A stretch of DNA of 61,348 bases, taken from Phenylobacterium sp. CCH9-H3. Lineage in GTDB: Bacteria > Pseudomonadota > Alphaproteobacteria > Caulobacterales > Caulobacteraceae. Below are positions 10,867 to 24,303 of the stretch, piece after piece. The notes beneath the pieces were generated by a model. The model made no database searches and was not told the origin of the DNA. It saw nothing but the letters and a program-made list of their open reading frames with translations. Where the stretch lies: the NCBI RefSeq assembly GCF_001557235.1, contig NZ_LSJI01000246.1, positions 1 to 61,348 of the forward strand. Reading direction: 5' to 3'. Made by a program: the position numbers and the translations under genes. The stretch's first letter is position 1. The number at the start of each line of letters is the position of its first letter.

Positions 10867-11261
10867 TGACGCACCTCGACATCACCCCCACGCCCCGTCC
10901 GCGTCGCCCGCGCCCCAAGGTGGTCACCCTGTCGGACGCCGCGGCCGCGCGGGTGAAGGAGATCATGGCCAAGGCCGACAAGCCCTACGCCGGGCTGCGG
11001 GTCGGGGTGAAGAACGGCGGCTGCGCTGGGCAGGAGTATGTCCTGGAGTACGCCGAGACCCGCGAGCCCCTGGACGAGGTGATCGAGGACAAGGGCGTCA
11101 CCATCCTGGTCGAGCCCAAGGCGGTGCTGTTCCTGGTGGGTTCGGAGATCGACTACGAGGTCACCAAGCTCTCGGCGAAGTTCGTGTTCCGCAATCCGAA
11201 CGAGACCGATGCCTGCGGTTGTGGCGAAAGCGTGACCATTCAGCCCGCGAAACTCGACTGA
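10866..11261 (+). CDS. sufA: A-type Fe-S carrier SufA
   Basis: A 131-residue HesB/IscA-type carrier that accepts a cluster from the scaffold and passes it on. The three ligand cysteines are present: Cys53 in NGGCAGQEY and Cys117/Cys119 in DACGCGES. The first 18 residues are proline- and arginine-rich and outside the conserved domain. It is the last recognised SUF gene. The name sufA is given by operon context; the protein alone could equally be called IscA or ErpA. Confidence 0.92.
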   Translation: MTHLDITPTPRPRRPRPKVVTLSDAAAARVKEIMAKADKPYAGLRVGVKNGGCAGQEYVLEYAETREPLDEVIEDKGVTILVEPKAVLFLVGSEIDYEVTKLSAKFVFRNPNETDACGCGESVTIQPAKLD

Positions 11262-11305
11262 CGCGGAAGAGCGGTTATCCTGTGGCCAATGATCCGGGGA
11301 CAGAC

Positions 11306-11587
11306 ATGACCGACGACGTCGAACTGCGCCGACTGGCGATCCGCCGCGCCGACATGAAGCTGGCCTTCCGCAGCCACCTCATGGCCTATGTGCTGGTCAA
11401 CGCCAGCTTGGTGGCGATCAATCTGCTGACGTCGCGCGACTATTTCTGGGCGATCTGGCCGATGCTGGGCTGGGGCATCGGCCTCGGCGCCCACGCCGCC
11501 AGCGTCTACATGAACGGCGAAGGCATGCGCGACCGCCTGATCGAGCAGGAGCTTGAAAAGCTGCGGCGCGACCGCGGCGGCCGTTAA
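11306..11587 (+). CDS. 2TM-domain membrane protein
   Basis: A 93-residue protein with a short charged N-terminus, two closely spaced membrane segments (about residues 25-42 and 48-67, AYVLVNASLVAINLL and PMLGWGIGLGAHAASVY) and a charged tail. This is the layout of the small 2TM domain family. Function is unknown. It starts 44 bp after sufA and could be the last gene of that transcript. Its TAA stop overlaps the convergent GST stop in the palindrome TTAA (11584-11587). Confidence 0.8.
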   Translation: MTDDVELRRLAIRRADMKLAFRSHLMAYVLVNASLVAINLLTSRDYFWAIWPMLGWGIGLGAHAASVYMNGEGMRDRLIEQELEKLRRDRGGR

Positions 11588-12255
11588 TCGTCCGCGTAGG
11601 CGTAGGGGCCCCCGCGCTCCAGCGCCTGCCGATAGGCCGGCCGCACGTGGATCCGCTTCAGGAAGGCGGCCAGCTTCGGCCGACCCACGCGCGCCGCGGC
11701 CCGGTCGGCGGCGGCCTCCAGCGGGAAGCTCATCATGATGTCGGCGGCGCTGAAGGTCTCGCCGGCGAACCACTCGGCCTTGCCCAGCTCGTCTTCCCAG
11801 TAGTCGAAGTGCGCGGCGAGTTGCGGGTCGATGAAGCTGGTCTGCGCCTTCTTGGCGATGCCCGACACGATCGGCCGCAACAGCGCCGGCGCGCCCGCGG
11901 GCAGGCGGCCGAACACCAGCTTCATCAGGAGCGGCGGCATGGCCGAGCCCTCGGCATAGTGCAGCCAGTAGCGCAGGCGGTGGGCGGCCGGAGTCCCCGC
12001 GGCCGGCGCGAGCCGGCCCTGGCCGTAGCGTTCGAGGACGTACTCGACGATCGCCCCCGTCTCGGCCATCACCTCGCCGTCGTCGGCGATGACCGGGGAC
12101 TTGCCCAGCGGATGGATCGCCTTCAGCTCCGGCGGGGCCAGCATCGTCTTGGCGTCGCGCTCGTAGCGCACGAGCTCGTAGGGGACCTCGAGCTCCTCCA
12201 ACAGCCAGAGCACCCGCTGCGAGCGGGAATTGTTCAGGTGGTGGACAGTCAGCAC
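11584..12255 (-). CDS. Glutathione S-transferase family protein
   Basis: A 223-residue GST. The N-terminal thioredoxin-like domain opens LTVHHLNNSRSQRVLWLLEE and contains GKSPVIADDGEVMAETGAI, the glutathione-binding cis-Pro and Glu/Thr region. The C-terminal all-helical domain follows from about residue 90. The start is taken as GTG at 12255 because the family begins at this point, though the frame stays open further upstream. Its likely ribosome binding site (GAGGG) lies within the 3' arm of a strong hairpin (12261-12287), which may limit translation or mark the end of the upstream gene. Confidence 0.88.
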   Translation of the reverse strand: MLTVHHLNNSRSQRVLWLLEELEVPYELVRYERDAKTMLAPPELKAIHPLGKSPVIADDGEVMAETGAIVEYVLERYGQGRLAPAAGTPAAHRLRYWLHYAEGSAMPPLLMKLVFGRLPAGAPALLRPIVSGIAKKAQTSFIDPQLAAHFDYWEDELGKAEWFAGETFSAADIMMSFPLEAAADRAAARVGRPKLAAFLKRIHVRPAYRQALERGGPYAYADD

Positions 12256-12260
12256 GAAAG

Positions 12261-12287
12261 GACCCTCGCAAGCGGCTTGCGAGGGTC
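12261..12287 (-). terminator. Perfect hairpin between hydratase and GST genes
   Basis: GACCCTCGCAAG (12261-12272) and CTTGCGAGGGTC (12276-12287) form a perfect 12-bp stem with a 3-base loop. On the minus strand it follows the hydratase stop by 24 bases and is followed by CCTTTC, a poor T-tract. It ends six bases before the GST start codon. It may terminate or attenuate transcription or mask the GST ribosome binding site. Confidence 0.5.
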
Positions 12288-12311
12288 TTACAGCGTCTGC
12301 GCCTGTGGCCG

Positions 12312-13115
12312 CTAGCGGCCGGTGAACTTGGCGGGCCGCTTCTCGACGAAGGCCATGACGCCTTCGCGGGCGTCCGTGGTGCGCTGGGCGGCGCCCTGGG
12401 CGTAGGCCTCGGCCTCCAGCTGCGCCTGCCAGCTCGAATCGAGGGCGTCCCAGACCAGGTTGCGTGTCAGCCCCAGCGAGGCCGGCCCGTCGGCCAGGGC
12501 GTGCGCGTATTGCATGGCGGCGCCCATCAGCTCGGCGTCCGGCACGCACCTGTTGATCAGGCCCCATTCGACGGCGGTCTTGGCCGGCAGCTTCTCGCCC
12601 AGCAGCATCAGCTCCATGGCGCGGGCCTTGCCCACCAGGCGCGGCAGCATCCAGGTGGCGCCGCCGTCAGGCACCAGGCCGATGCGGCGGAAGGCGAGCA
12701 GGAAGTAGGCGCTTTCGGCCGCCACGGCGAGGTCCGCCGCCAGGGCCAGCGAGACGCCGACCCCCGCGGCCACGCCATTCACCGCCGAGACGAGCGGCTT
12801 GGGCGACTTGCGAAGCGCCGAAACAAAGGGGTTGAAGGTGCCGATCAGCGACTGGTTGGGCCCCGCCGCGGGCTGGGCGCGGCCGGCCACGCCACCGCCG
12901 GAGAGGTTGGCGCCCGAGCAGAAGCCGCGGCCTTCGCCGGTGAGGACGATCGCCCGGACCTTGTCCCCATAGGCGAAGTCCTCGAAGGCCGCCGTGAGGT
13001 CGCCCATCAGATCCATGCCCGCCGCGTTCAGCGTGCCGGGGTCGGAAAGCGTGATGATGCCGACGCCGTCGTCGATGGATGTCTTGACCTTCGGGGTGGC
13101 CTGCGCGCCGTCCAT
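12312..13115 (-). CDS. Enoyl-CoA hydratase/isomerase
   Basis: A 267-residue crotonase-fold protein. The oxyanion-hole segments are GRGFCSGANLSGG and NGVAAGVGVSLALAADLAVA, and the C-terminal helix region ends with REGVMAFVEKRPAKFTGR, usual for the family. The catalytic region EWGLINRCVPD is present. It probably hydrates or isomerises an enoyl-CoA in fatty-acid or aromatic-acid breakdown. The ATG has a good GGGAGG ribosome binding site. No other beta-oxidation gene is adjacent, so the pathway is open. Confidence 0.9.
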   Translation of the reverse strand: MDGAQATPKVKTSIDDGVGIITLSDPGTLNAAGMDLMGDLTAAFEDFAYGDKVRAIVLTGEGRGFCSGANLSGGGVAGRAQPAAGPNQSLIGTFNPFVSALRKSPKPLVSAVNGVAAGVGVSLALAADLAVAAESAYFLLAFRRIGLVPDGGATWMLPRLVGKARAMELMLLGEKLPAKTAVEWGLINRCVPDAELMGAAMQYAHALADGPASLGLTRNLVWDALDSSWQAQLEAEAYAQGAAQRTTDAREGVMAFVEKRPAKFTGR

Positions 13116-13198
13116 GGCGTCCTCCCTGGATGAACTCTCGGGTTCAACTCAGCGCAAGATACCCCGGCGTCAGCCAAGGGAAAGCTGGCAGAAAGGCT

Positions 13199-14260
13199 TT
13201 AGGCGGCGCGGTGCGCCGTCGAGCCCATGTCCGCGAGGGAGGTGCGGTTGCGCCCAGCCCGCTTGGAGGCGTAGAGCGCCCCGTCGGCCCGCTCCAGCAG
13301 GGCGGCCGGGGTGTCGCCCGGACGGAATTCCGCGATGCCGGTGGAAATGGTGATCGCGCCCAGGTCCTCGTTGGTCGAGCGGCGCTTGAGGATGCGGGAC
13401 GAGATCTCCTCCCGGGCGCTTTCCAGGGCGGCCAGGGCCACCTCGCTCTTCTCGCCGGGGAAGATCACCGCGAATTCCTCGCCGCCGTAGCGGGCGGCGA
13501 AGCGGGCGCCCTCGGCCACGCGGCCGATCACGCTGGCCACGTAGCGGATCACCTGGTCGCCGGTCTGATGGCCCCAGGTGTCGTTGAAGACCTTGAAGTG
13601 GTCGATGTCGACCACGGCCAGGGTCGCCGGCTCGGTGCGCGCCTCGGCCTGGGCGCACGTGGCTTCCAGGTTCTCGTCGAACGCCTTGCGGTTCGCCAGG
13701 TTGGTCAGGGCGTCGGTCATGGCGTCGCGGCGCACCTGCTCCAGGTGTTCGCGCAGGCGGCCCAGTTCGTCGGTGGTGTCGGCCAGCTGGCTTTCGAGGG
13801 CCTGGTTTTCCTCGCGGACCTTGCGGGTCGCGACGCTCAGGTTCTCGACCATGGCGCGGACGGCGTCGCTGTCCTGTTCCTCCAGCGACTGGCTGGCGGT
13901 GGCCAGTTGCTGGCTGTAGGTCTCGCTGGTTTCCCGGGCGCTCTCGATCGCCCGGTGAACGCTGTCCAGTTCCTGGGACAGGCTCTTGCCGGCGTCCAGG
14001 ATCTCGCCCGACAGCTTGGCCGCCGGAAGGTGCTGGGCTGCGATCTTCTCGCCCACCTGGTCGGTGAACGGCGTCCCCGACTGCAGGACGGTGTTGATCT
14101 CCGCGGCGACCGTACTGTCCTTGGCGGCAACATAGTGCAGCCACAGCTCGAAGTTGAGCGCGGTCGGCCAGACCCTATGGGCCTCCATGGCCTCGATCGC
14201 CTTGCGGGCCCAGAGATAGGCCTTGGGGCTGCGGAGAATTGAATCGATGTCCGACGACAT
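13199..14260 (-). CDS. dgcB: Diguanylate cyclase, DgcB-like
   Basis: A 353-residue soluble protein: an N-terminal helical domain (about residues 1-80), a coiled-coil region (about 80-180, with DTTDELGRLREHLEQVR), and a GGDEF domain with DIDHFKVFND and the active signature RYGGEEF (GGEEF at 259-263). It should make c-di-GMP. At the usual RxxD inhibitory site, the residues before the signature read VAEGARFAAR, so the site is absent. Size, domain layout and closeness to an RhlB-type helicase match Caulobacter crescentus DgcB. A TTG three codons upstream is an alternative start. Confidence 0.85.
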   Translation of the reverse strand: MSSDIDSILRSPKAYLWARKAIEAMEAHRVWPTALNFELWLHYVAAKDSTVAAEINTVLQSGTPFTDQVGEKIAAQHLPAAKLSGEILDAGKSLSQELDSVHRAIESARETSETYSQQLATASQSLEEQDSDAVRAMVENLSVATRKVREENQALESQLADTTDELGRLREHLEQVRRDAMTDALTNLANRKAFDENLEATCAQAEARTEPATLAVVDIDHFKVFNDTWGHQTGDQVIRYVASVIGRVAEGARFAARYGGEEFAVIFPGEKSEVALAALESAREEISSRILKRRSTNEDLGAITISTGIAEFRPGDTPAALLERADGALYASKRAGRNRTSLADMGSTAHRAA

Positions 14261-14309
14261 GACCCGCAACTTAAAGGCGGGACCCCAAACGACGCGTTAA
14301 AGGCGAAGA

Positions 14310-15908
<1,599 letters not shown>

Positions 15909-16072
15909 TCGCTAACGATGGTGCGGGGCGCTCCCGCAAAACGGGTACGGCGCGACGCGGAGGCGTGGACGGAGATCGGCACGCGCGCGGAACATACGGC
16001 GGACGGCTCCGCTGTCAACGCACCGCGGCGATCAGGGTTCAATGAGCCTTCCGCACGCCGGCCGTTTGAGCG

Positions 16073-16528
16073 TCAGCCGCGGGCGATCGGGGACGCGGCG
16101 CCCTTGCGGCGGGCGACAGGGTCCGGCGCCCCGTAGTCAGGCGTCCAGCGTTCGGCCTCGGCCTCGCCCGACGACCTGAACGACCGCGGCTCGCCCTCGC
16201 GCAGGGCGTCCACGAAGGTGCGGGCGGCCAGGCCGACGGCGTAGGCCAGGTTCGCGCCGGCGTCGGCCGCCTGCCGGCGCGCATCGTGCGCCGTATCCGA
16301 CACGGTCTCGCCGGCGTCCTTGGCCAGCTTGCGGACCTTGGGGCTCTCCTTGGCCTTCATGCCCGCCGCGACCGCGCCGGCGCCGAGGATGGCCTGGGCG
16401 ATGACCGCCTGGCCCGTCTTCGAGGCCAGCAGTTCGCCGAACCGGCCCTTGCGCACCGACCTGGGCACCTTCACGCCGGCGATCTTCTTGGGGATCAGGC
16501 CCTTGGCCTTCTTCTGCTTCTTCGCCAT
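16073..16528 (-). CDS. Small basic protein of unknown function (151 aa)
   Basis: Begins with a lysine-rich stretch (MAKKQKKAKGLIPKKIAGVK), then a glycine/alanine-rich helical segment (AVIAQAILGAGAVAAGMKAK) and a region that looks like an amphipathic helix (TAHDARRQAADAGANLAYAV). There is no signal peptide. The ATG at 16528 is preceded by AGGAG. No family is recognised. It could be a nucleic-acid- or membrane-associated protein, judging only by charge. It lies 50 bp downstream of parE on the same strand and may be co-transcribed. Confidence 0.7.
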   Translation of the reverse strand: MAKKQKKAKGLIPKKIAGVKVPRSVRKGRFGELLASKTGQAVIAQAILGAGAVAAGMKAKESPKVRKLAKDAGETVSDTAHDARRQAADAGANLAYAVGLAARTFVDALREGEPRSFRSSGEAEAERWTPDYGAPDPVARRKGAASPIARG

Positions 16529-16578
16529 CTCGCGCTCCTGTCTCGCTTGGCGAAACGTCGGAGCGCGCGGGGCCGTTC

Positions 16579-18633
<2,055 letters not shown>

Positions 18634-18725
18634 CGGTGCTGGAAAGGTGGTGCGATTCTGAGGGGCTCGGTATGAACAGGGTGGGCTCTCAAGGCAATGC
18701 GGCGAGTCGCGATGGGGCGGGCGGC

Positions 18726-19637
18726 ATGACCAGCTGGAACGATCCGGAGATCGCCGGCGTGCGCGCGCTGCTGGCGGCGCGCCAGCCCGGACCGGATGCG
18801 CCCCCGCCCACCGTGGCCGAACGCCGCGCCGCCATGGACGCCGTGGGCGAGATCGGCGCCCTGCCAACCGGCTGCTTTCACGAACCCGTCACCCTGGGCG
18901 GCGTGAGGTGCGAGCGGGTGGTTCCCCAGGGCGCGGCGGCGGGCCGCACGATCCTCTATCTGCACGGCGGCGCCTATACGGCGGGCAGCCCGCGCAGCCA
19001 TCGGCCGATGGTGGCCCGCATCGCCGAGGCGGCCCGCTCGGTCGCCGTCGCCGCGGACTACCGCCTGGGGCCGGAGCACCGGTTCCCGGCCGCGGTGGAG
19101 GACGCCGTCGCGGCGTATCGGGCTCTGCTCGACGGCGGTTCGGACCCCCGGCGGGTGATCGTGGCGGGGGACTCCGCAGGCGGCGGCCTGGCCCTGGCGT
19201 TGGCCTTGGCGCTCAAGAGCGAGGATGCGCCGCAGCCCGCCGGGTTCTTCGTCATCAGCCCATGGGCCGACCTGACCCAGTCCGGCGCCAGCTATCGCAC
19301 CAAGGCTGACACCGATCCGATGATCAGCAAGGCGAGCCTCGACCAGAACGCCCTGATGTACCTGGGCGGCTTGGACGCTCGCGACCCGCTGGCGTCGCCG
19401 ATGTTCGGGGATTTCGCAGGTGTCGCGCCCATCCTGATCCAGACCGGGTCGGAAGAGGCGCTCCTCAGCGACAGCATCACCCTGGCCGACGTCCTGGCCC
19501 ACGCCCGCGTCGACGTCCGGCTGGAGGTCTGGCCCGAGATGATCCACGTCTTCCACGCCTGGAGTGGCGGCCTGCAGGCCGCCCGTCGGGCGATCCGCCT
19601 CGCGGGCGCCTGGATGGAGGGGCGGTTCGCGCCGTAA
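18726..19637 (+). CDS. HSL-family alpha/beta hydrolase (esterase)
   Basis: A hydrolase of about 303 residues in the hormone-sensitive-lipase group: oxyanion motif LYLHGGAYTAG, nucleophile elbow AGDSAGGGLA, and the acid/His region EVWPEMIHVFHAW. It probably cleaves short-chain esters or lactones in the cytoplasm. ATG 18726 is chosen for its GGGCGGGCGG upstream; an ATG at 18672 in frame would add 18 residues of low similarity. It stands alone, divergent from parE. Confidence 0.88.
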   Translation: MTSWNDPEIAGVRALLAARQPGPDAPPPTVAERRAAMDAVGEIGALPTGCFHEPVTLGGVRCERVVPQGAAAGRTILYLHGGAYTAGSPRSHRPMVARIAEAARSVAVAADYRLGPEHRFPAAVEDAVAAYRALLDGGSDPRRVIVAGDSAGGGLALALALALKSEDAPQPAGFFVISPWADLTQSGASYRTKADTDPMISKASLDQNALMYLGGLDARDPLASPMFGDFAGVAPILIQTGSEEALLSDSITLADVLAHARVDVRLEVWPEMIHVFHAWSGGLQAARRAIRLAGAWMEGRFAP

Positions 19638-19735
19638 CGGCCGGGTCCGACCGTTTTCCCTTGTCGAACGCCGATCGGCGCGCGAGGCTGACGGTGCAGA
19701 CCGCCAGCATAGGCGGCGCAGGACGGGAGGAACCT

Positions 19736-19951
19736 ATGTCGCAGATCAGCAAGGGGCGCACGCCGGTGCGCATTCCGGCCGAGGTCGCCAACATCGTGGG
19801 CACGTCCGCGGCGATCCTGGCCGTCGTGGCTACGGGCTCGGCGATCGTGGCGGCCGTGCCGGACCTGTCGGTGTGGCAGTTCGCGGGGGCCTACCTCGCC
19901 CCCGGCGCCCTGGCCTTCGCCGTCTATTGGTGGATCGCCCAGAAGCTCTGA
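19736..19951 (+). CDS. Small two-span membrane protein (71 aa)
   Basis: A 71-residue protein with a basic N-terminus (SKGRTPVRIPAEVANIV) and two predicted membrane segments (about 20-40 and 48-66). It has a strong GGGAGG ribosome binding site six bases before the ATG, which supports it as a real gene. No family is recognised. It ends four bases from the convergent protease gene. Confidence 0.7.
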   Translation: MSQISKGRTPVRIPAEVANIVGTSAAILAVVATGSAIVAAVPDLSVWQFAGAYLAPGALAFAVYWWIAQKL

Positions 19952-19955
19952 GCCG

Positions 19956-21896
19956 CTACTTCAGCGGCTCGTAGATCTTCGTCAGCAGATCGGGCCTGCC
20001 TTCGATCCGTTCCAGCCGGGGGTAGCGCAGGCCGCCGTTGTAGCTGACCGGCTGCACCTTGAAGTGGTCGCCGTCCTTCACGATGAAGGTGATGGCGTCC
20101 TTGCCGCCCTTGGCCGCCGTGATCGCCTCCTTCAGGCGCTCGGCGTCATAGGCGATGCCGTTCACCGCTAGAATCCTGTCGCCCACCGTCATGCCCGCCT
20201 TGAAGGCCGGGCTGTCCCAGAGCACGCCGGTGATCGTCCCTTCGCGGTTCAGCGTCAGGCCGAGGGAATAGGTCAGGTCCACGATCTTCCGGTTCGCCTC
20301 GGTGTCGCGCCAGTAGTCGGTGGGCTTGTCGGTATAGATCAGCCGGTAGCCGCCGCGGGCCAGGCCATCCAGCGGATAGGCCGGCGCGACCTTGCGCGCC
20401 CGGGTGTCCAGGAAGGTCGCCCAGTCATGCGGCGTGACCGCGTTCAGCGCCTTGACCACGTCCTCGAAGGTGTAGGTTAGGGGCTGCTTCCACTGGCCGT
20501 CGTTGACGCCAAAGAAGGCGCGGCCGAAGTCGTCCAGCGACTTCTTCCCACCGGTCTTCTCGCGGATCAGGGTGTCGGCGTCGAGCCAGATCAGCTGGCC
20601 CTCCGAATAGTAGTCCTCGCTGCGCTGCCAGCTGGTCCAGGGGATCGCCCGGCGGCTGGCGATGATCGGGTCGTTGGTGGTGTCCTCGACCGAGCGCCAC
20701 GCCCGGCCCGGCCGCCCCTCGGAATAGAGCGCCGCCGTCATCGCCAGGGCGTCCAGGGTCTGCTGCTTGGTCACCAGGCCCGAGCGCGCGCCGAGGACGA
20801 ACCCCCAGTACTGGTCCTGGCCCTCGTACACCCACAGCAGGCTGTCGCGCATGGGGACGTTGTAGTTGGGCGTCCACAGGTCGGCCGGGCGGCGGTACTT
20901 GCCGTCCCAGGAATGGTTGTACTCGTGCGGCAGCAGGTTGCGGGCGGGCGCGTTCTTCGACCAGTCGGTGAAGTAGTCGGGAACGGTCCCGTTCTCCGAG
21001 GAACGATGGTGTTCCAGGCCGATGCGGCCCATGCGGTCGGTCAGGGCCAGCAGGAACTCGTAGCGGTCGAAATGGCGCGCGCCGTACAGCTTGTCGGCCT
21101 GGCGCACCAGTTCGCGGTGCTGTTCGATCTGCTCGGGCGTGGCGGCGAGAAGTTCGGGGCGATCAGCCACGACGTTCAGGCGCACCGGCGACTTGCCGCT
21201 GGTGTCCAGGTCGTACGTTTTGAAGTAGCGCCCGGCGAACATCGGGGAGTCCATCAGGGTGTCGAAGTCGACCGTCTTGAAGCGGGTCCAGCCGGCCTCG
21301 GTCTTCTCGGTCTCCAACGCCGTGCCGTAACCCCAGCCGTCGGGAAGCTTGATCGAGGCGTCGATGTTGATCCGGCGGGTGAAGTAGCCGGCGGGGTAGA
21401 ACGCCAGGTTCAGCCACTGGGCGTTCAGCATCTCCGGCGTCATGACCACGCGCCCCTGGTCGCCCGCCGTGGGCGACAGGTACTGGAACTCGAGGTCCAG
21501 CGACCGGGCGTCGGCCGGCGGGGTCAGGTGGAAGGCGAACACCTGCACGGGATCGCGCGTCCAGGGCACGACCTTGCCGTTCGCCTTCACCACCAGGCCG
21601 GCCATGTTGAAGAGGGCGTTGCGGGGCGAATGGCCGCCGGGGACCCACTGCGGATAGAGCAGCGTCACCGGGGCGCCGCCGGCCATGATCGGAATGGTCT
21701 GCCGGATGCGGAAGATCCGGCGCTCCACGTCGGTGGCGTCCACTTCCAGCTTGAGCGTCCCGGCGGGGTAGGCGACGTCCCGCGGCGTGGCGATCGGCGC
21801 CGGCATCGGCAGCGGCTGCGGCCCTTCCGACGGCTCCGCAGCCAGCGGCGTTGCGAAGGCGAGCGCCGCTGCGGCGGCGAGGAACGCTGATTTCAA
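19956..21896 (-). CDS. Exported M61-family metalloprotease with PDZ domain
   Basis: A 646-residue protein with an N-terminal signal peptide (cleavage likely after FATPLAA), the M61 N-terminal beta domain, the conserved GLEHHRSS, the zinc motif HEYNH (His324, Glu325, His328) in LLPHEYNHSWDGK, and a C-terminal PDZ domain (about 540-620, with AFKAGMTVGDRILAVNG). M61 proteases are periplasmic glycyl-type aminopeptidases. The start codon is TTG at 21896, just before a normal signal sequence. It stands alone, convergent with the small membrane gene. Confidence 0.92.
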   Translation of the reverse strand: MKSAFLAAAAALAFATPLAAEPSEGPQPLPMPAPIATPRDVAYPAGTLKLEVDATDVERRIFRIRQTIPIMAGGAPVTLLYPQWVPGGHSPRNALFNMAGLVVKANGKVVPWTRDPVQVFAFHLTPPADARSLDLEFQYLSPTAGDQGRVVMTPEMLNAQWLNLAFYPAGYFTRRINIDASIKLPDGWGYGTALETEKTEAGWTRFKTVDFDTLMDSPMFAGRYFKTYDLDTSGKSPVRLNVVADRPELLAATPEQIEQHRELVRQADKLYGARHFDRYEFLLALTDRMGRIGLEHHRSSENGTVPDYFTDWSKNAPARNLLPHEYNHSWDGKYRRPADLWTPNYNVPMRDSLLWVYEGQDQYWGFVLGARSGLVTKQQTLDALAMTAALYSEGRPGRAWRSVEDTTNDPIIASRRAIPWTSWQRSEDYYSEGQLIWLDADTLIREKTGGKKSLDDFGRAFFGVNDGQWKQPLTYTFEDVVKALNAVTPHDWATFLDTRARKVAPAYPLDGLARGGYRLIYTDKPTDYWRDTEANRKIVDLTYSLGLTLNREGTITGVLWDSPAFKAGMTVGDRILAVNGIAYDAERLKEAITAAKGGKDAITFIVKDGDHFKVQPVSYNGGLRYPRLERIEGRPDLLTKIYEPLK

Positions 21897-21952
21897 AGGA
21901 AGCCCCGAAGAAGAAACTATTGCGACTTTCTAGAACCGGTTAGGTGTGAGGC

Positions 21953-22195
21953 TCAATGGCCGGCGGTAGGATCCTTCGGCTCGCCGGTCTCGTCATCGTC
22001 ATGCTCTTGGCGCGCGACCGCCTCCATCGCCTGATGCGTGGGAGGATCCATGACAGCGCCGAACCCAAGCATGACGAAGGCCAGGCCCGCCGCACCCTTG
22101 AGTTTGCGGCCTTCTCGACGCCCGAGCCACGCGACAAGCGGTGCGACCATCACCAGGAGCGCGAAGGCGATCAGGTAGCCTAGCCAGCCGTCCAT
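21953..22195 (-). CDS. Small membrane protein (80 aa)
   Basis: An 80-residue protein with two membrane segments (LIAFALLVMVAPLVAWLG and AAGLAFVMLGFGAVM) joined by a basic loop RREGRKLKG and an acidic tail (EHDDDETGEPKD). The positive loop would place both ends outside the cytoplasm or in the periplasm. No family is recognised. It follows glnA on the same strand but is separated from it by a strong terminator, so it is probably expressed independently. Confidence 0.65.
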   Translation of the reverse strand: MDGWLGYLIAFALLVMVAPLVAWLGRREGRKLKGAAGLAFVMLGFGAVMDPPTHQAMEAVARQEHDDDETGEPKDPTAGH

Positions 22196-22223
22196 ACAGT
22201 CAAGGTGGGCGTAGGCGAGCGAA

Positions 22224-22254
22224 AGAAAAAGGGCCGCGGATCGCTCCGCGGCCC
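22224..22254 (-). terminator. Intrinsic terminator of glnA
   Basis: GGGCCGCGGA (22231-22240) and TCCGCGGCCC (22245-22254) form a perfect 10-bp stem with a 4-base loop. On the minus strand it is followed directly by TTTTTCTTTC (22230-22221). It starts 25 bases after the glnA stop. A classic Rho-independent terminator. Confidence 0.92.
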
Positions 22255-22278
22255 TGATCTCACATCGGGGTCAGCCGA

Positions 22279-23688
<1,410 letters not shown>

Positions 23689-23725
23689 GTGGATATCCCC
23701 TTCTTGAACGCGTAGGTGCTGTGGG

Positions 23726-24214
<489 letters not shown>

Positions 24215-24303
24215 TCAGAAAGTGATCACGCCGGGAATCGCCTTGTGAGGGCGGGTTCGGCGCCTAGGATCGCTGCGAAACGCGTTTGGGAGGCGGCTGA
24301 AGC

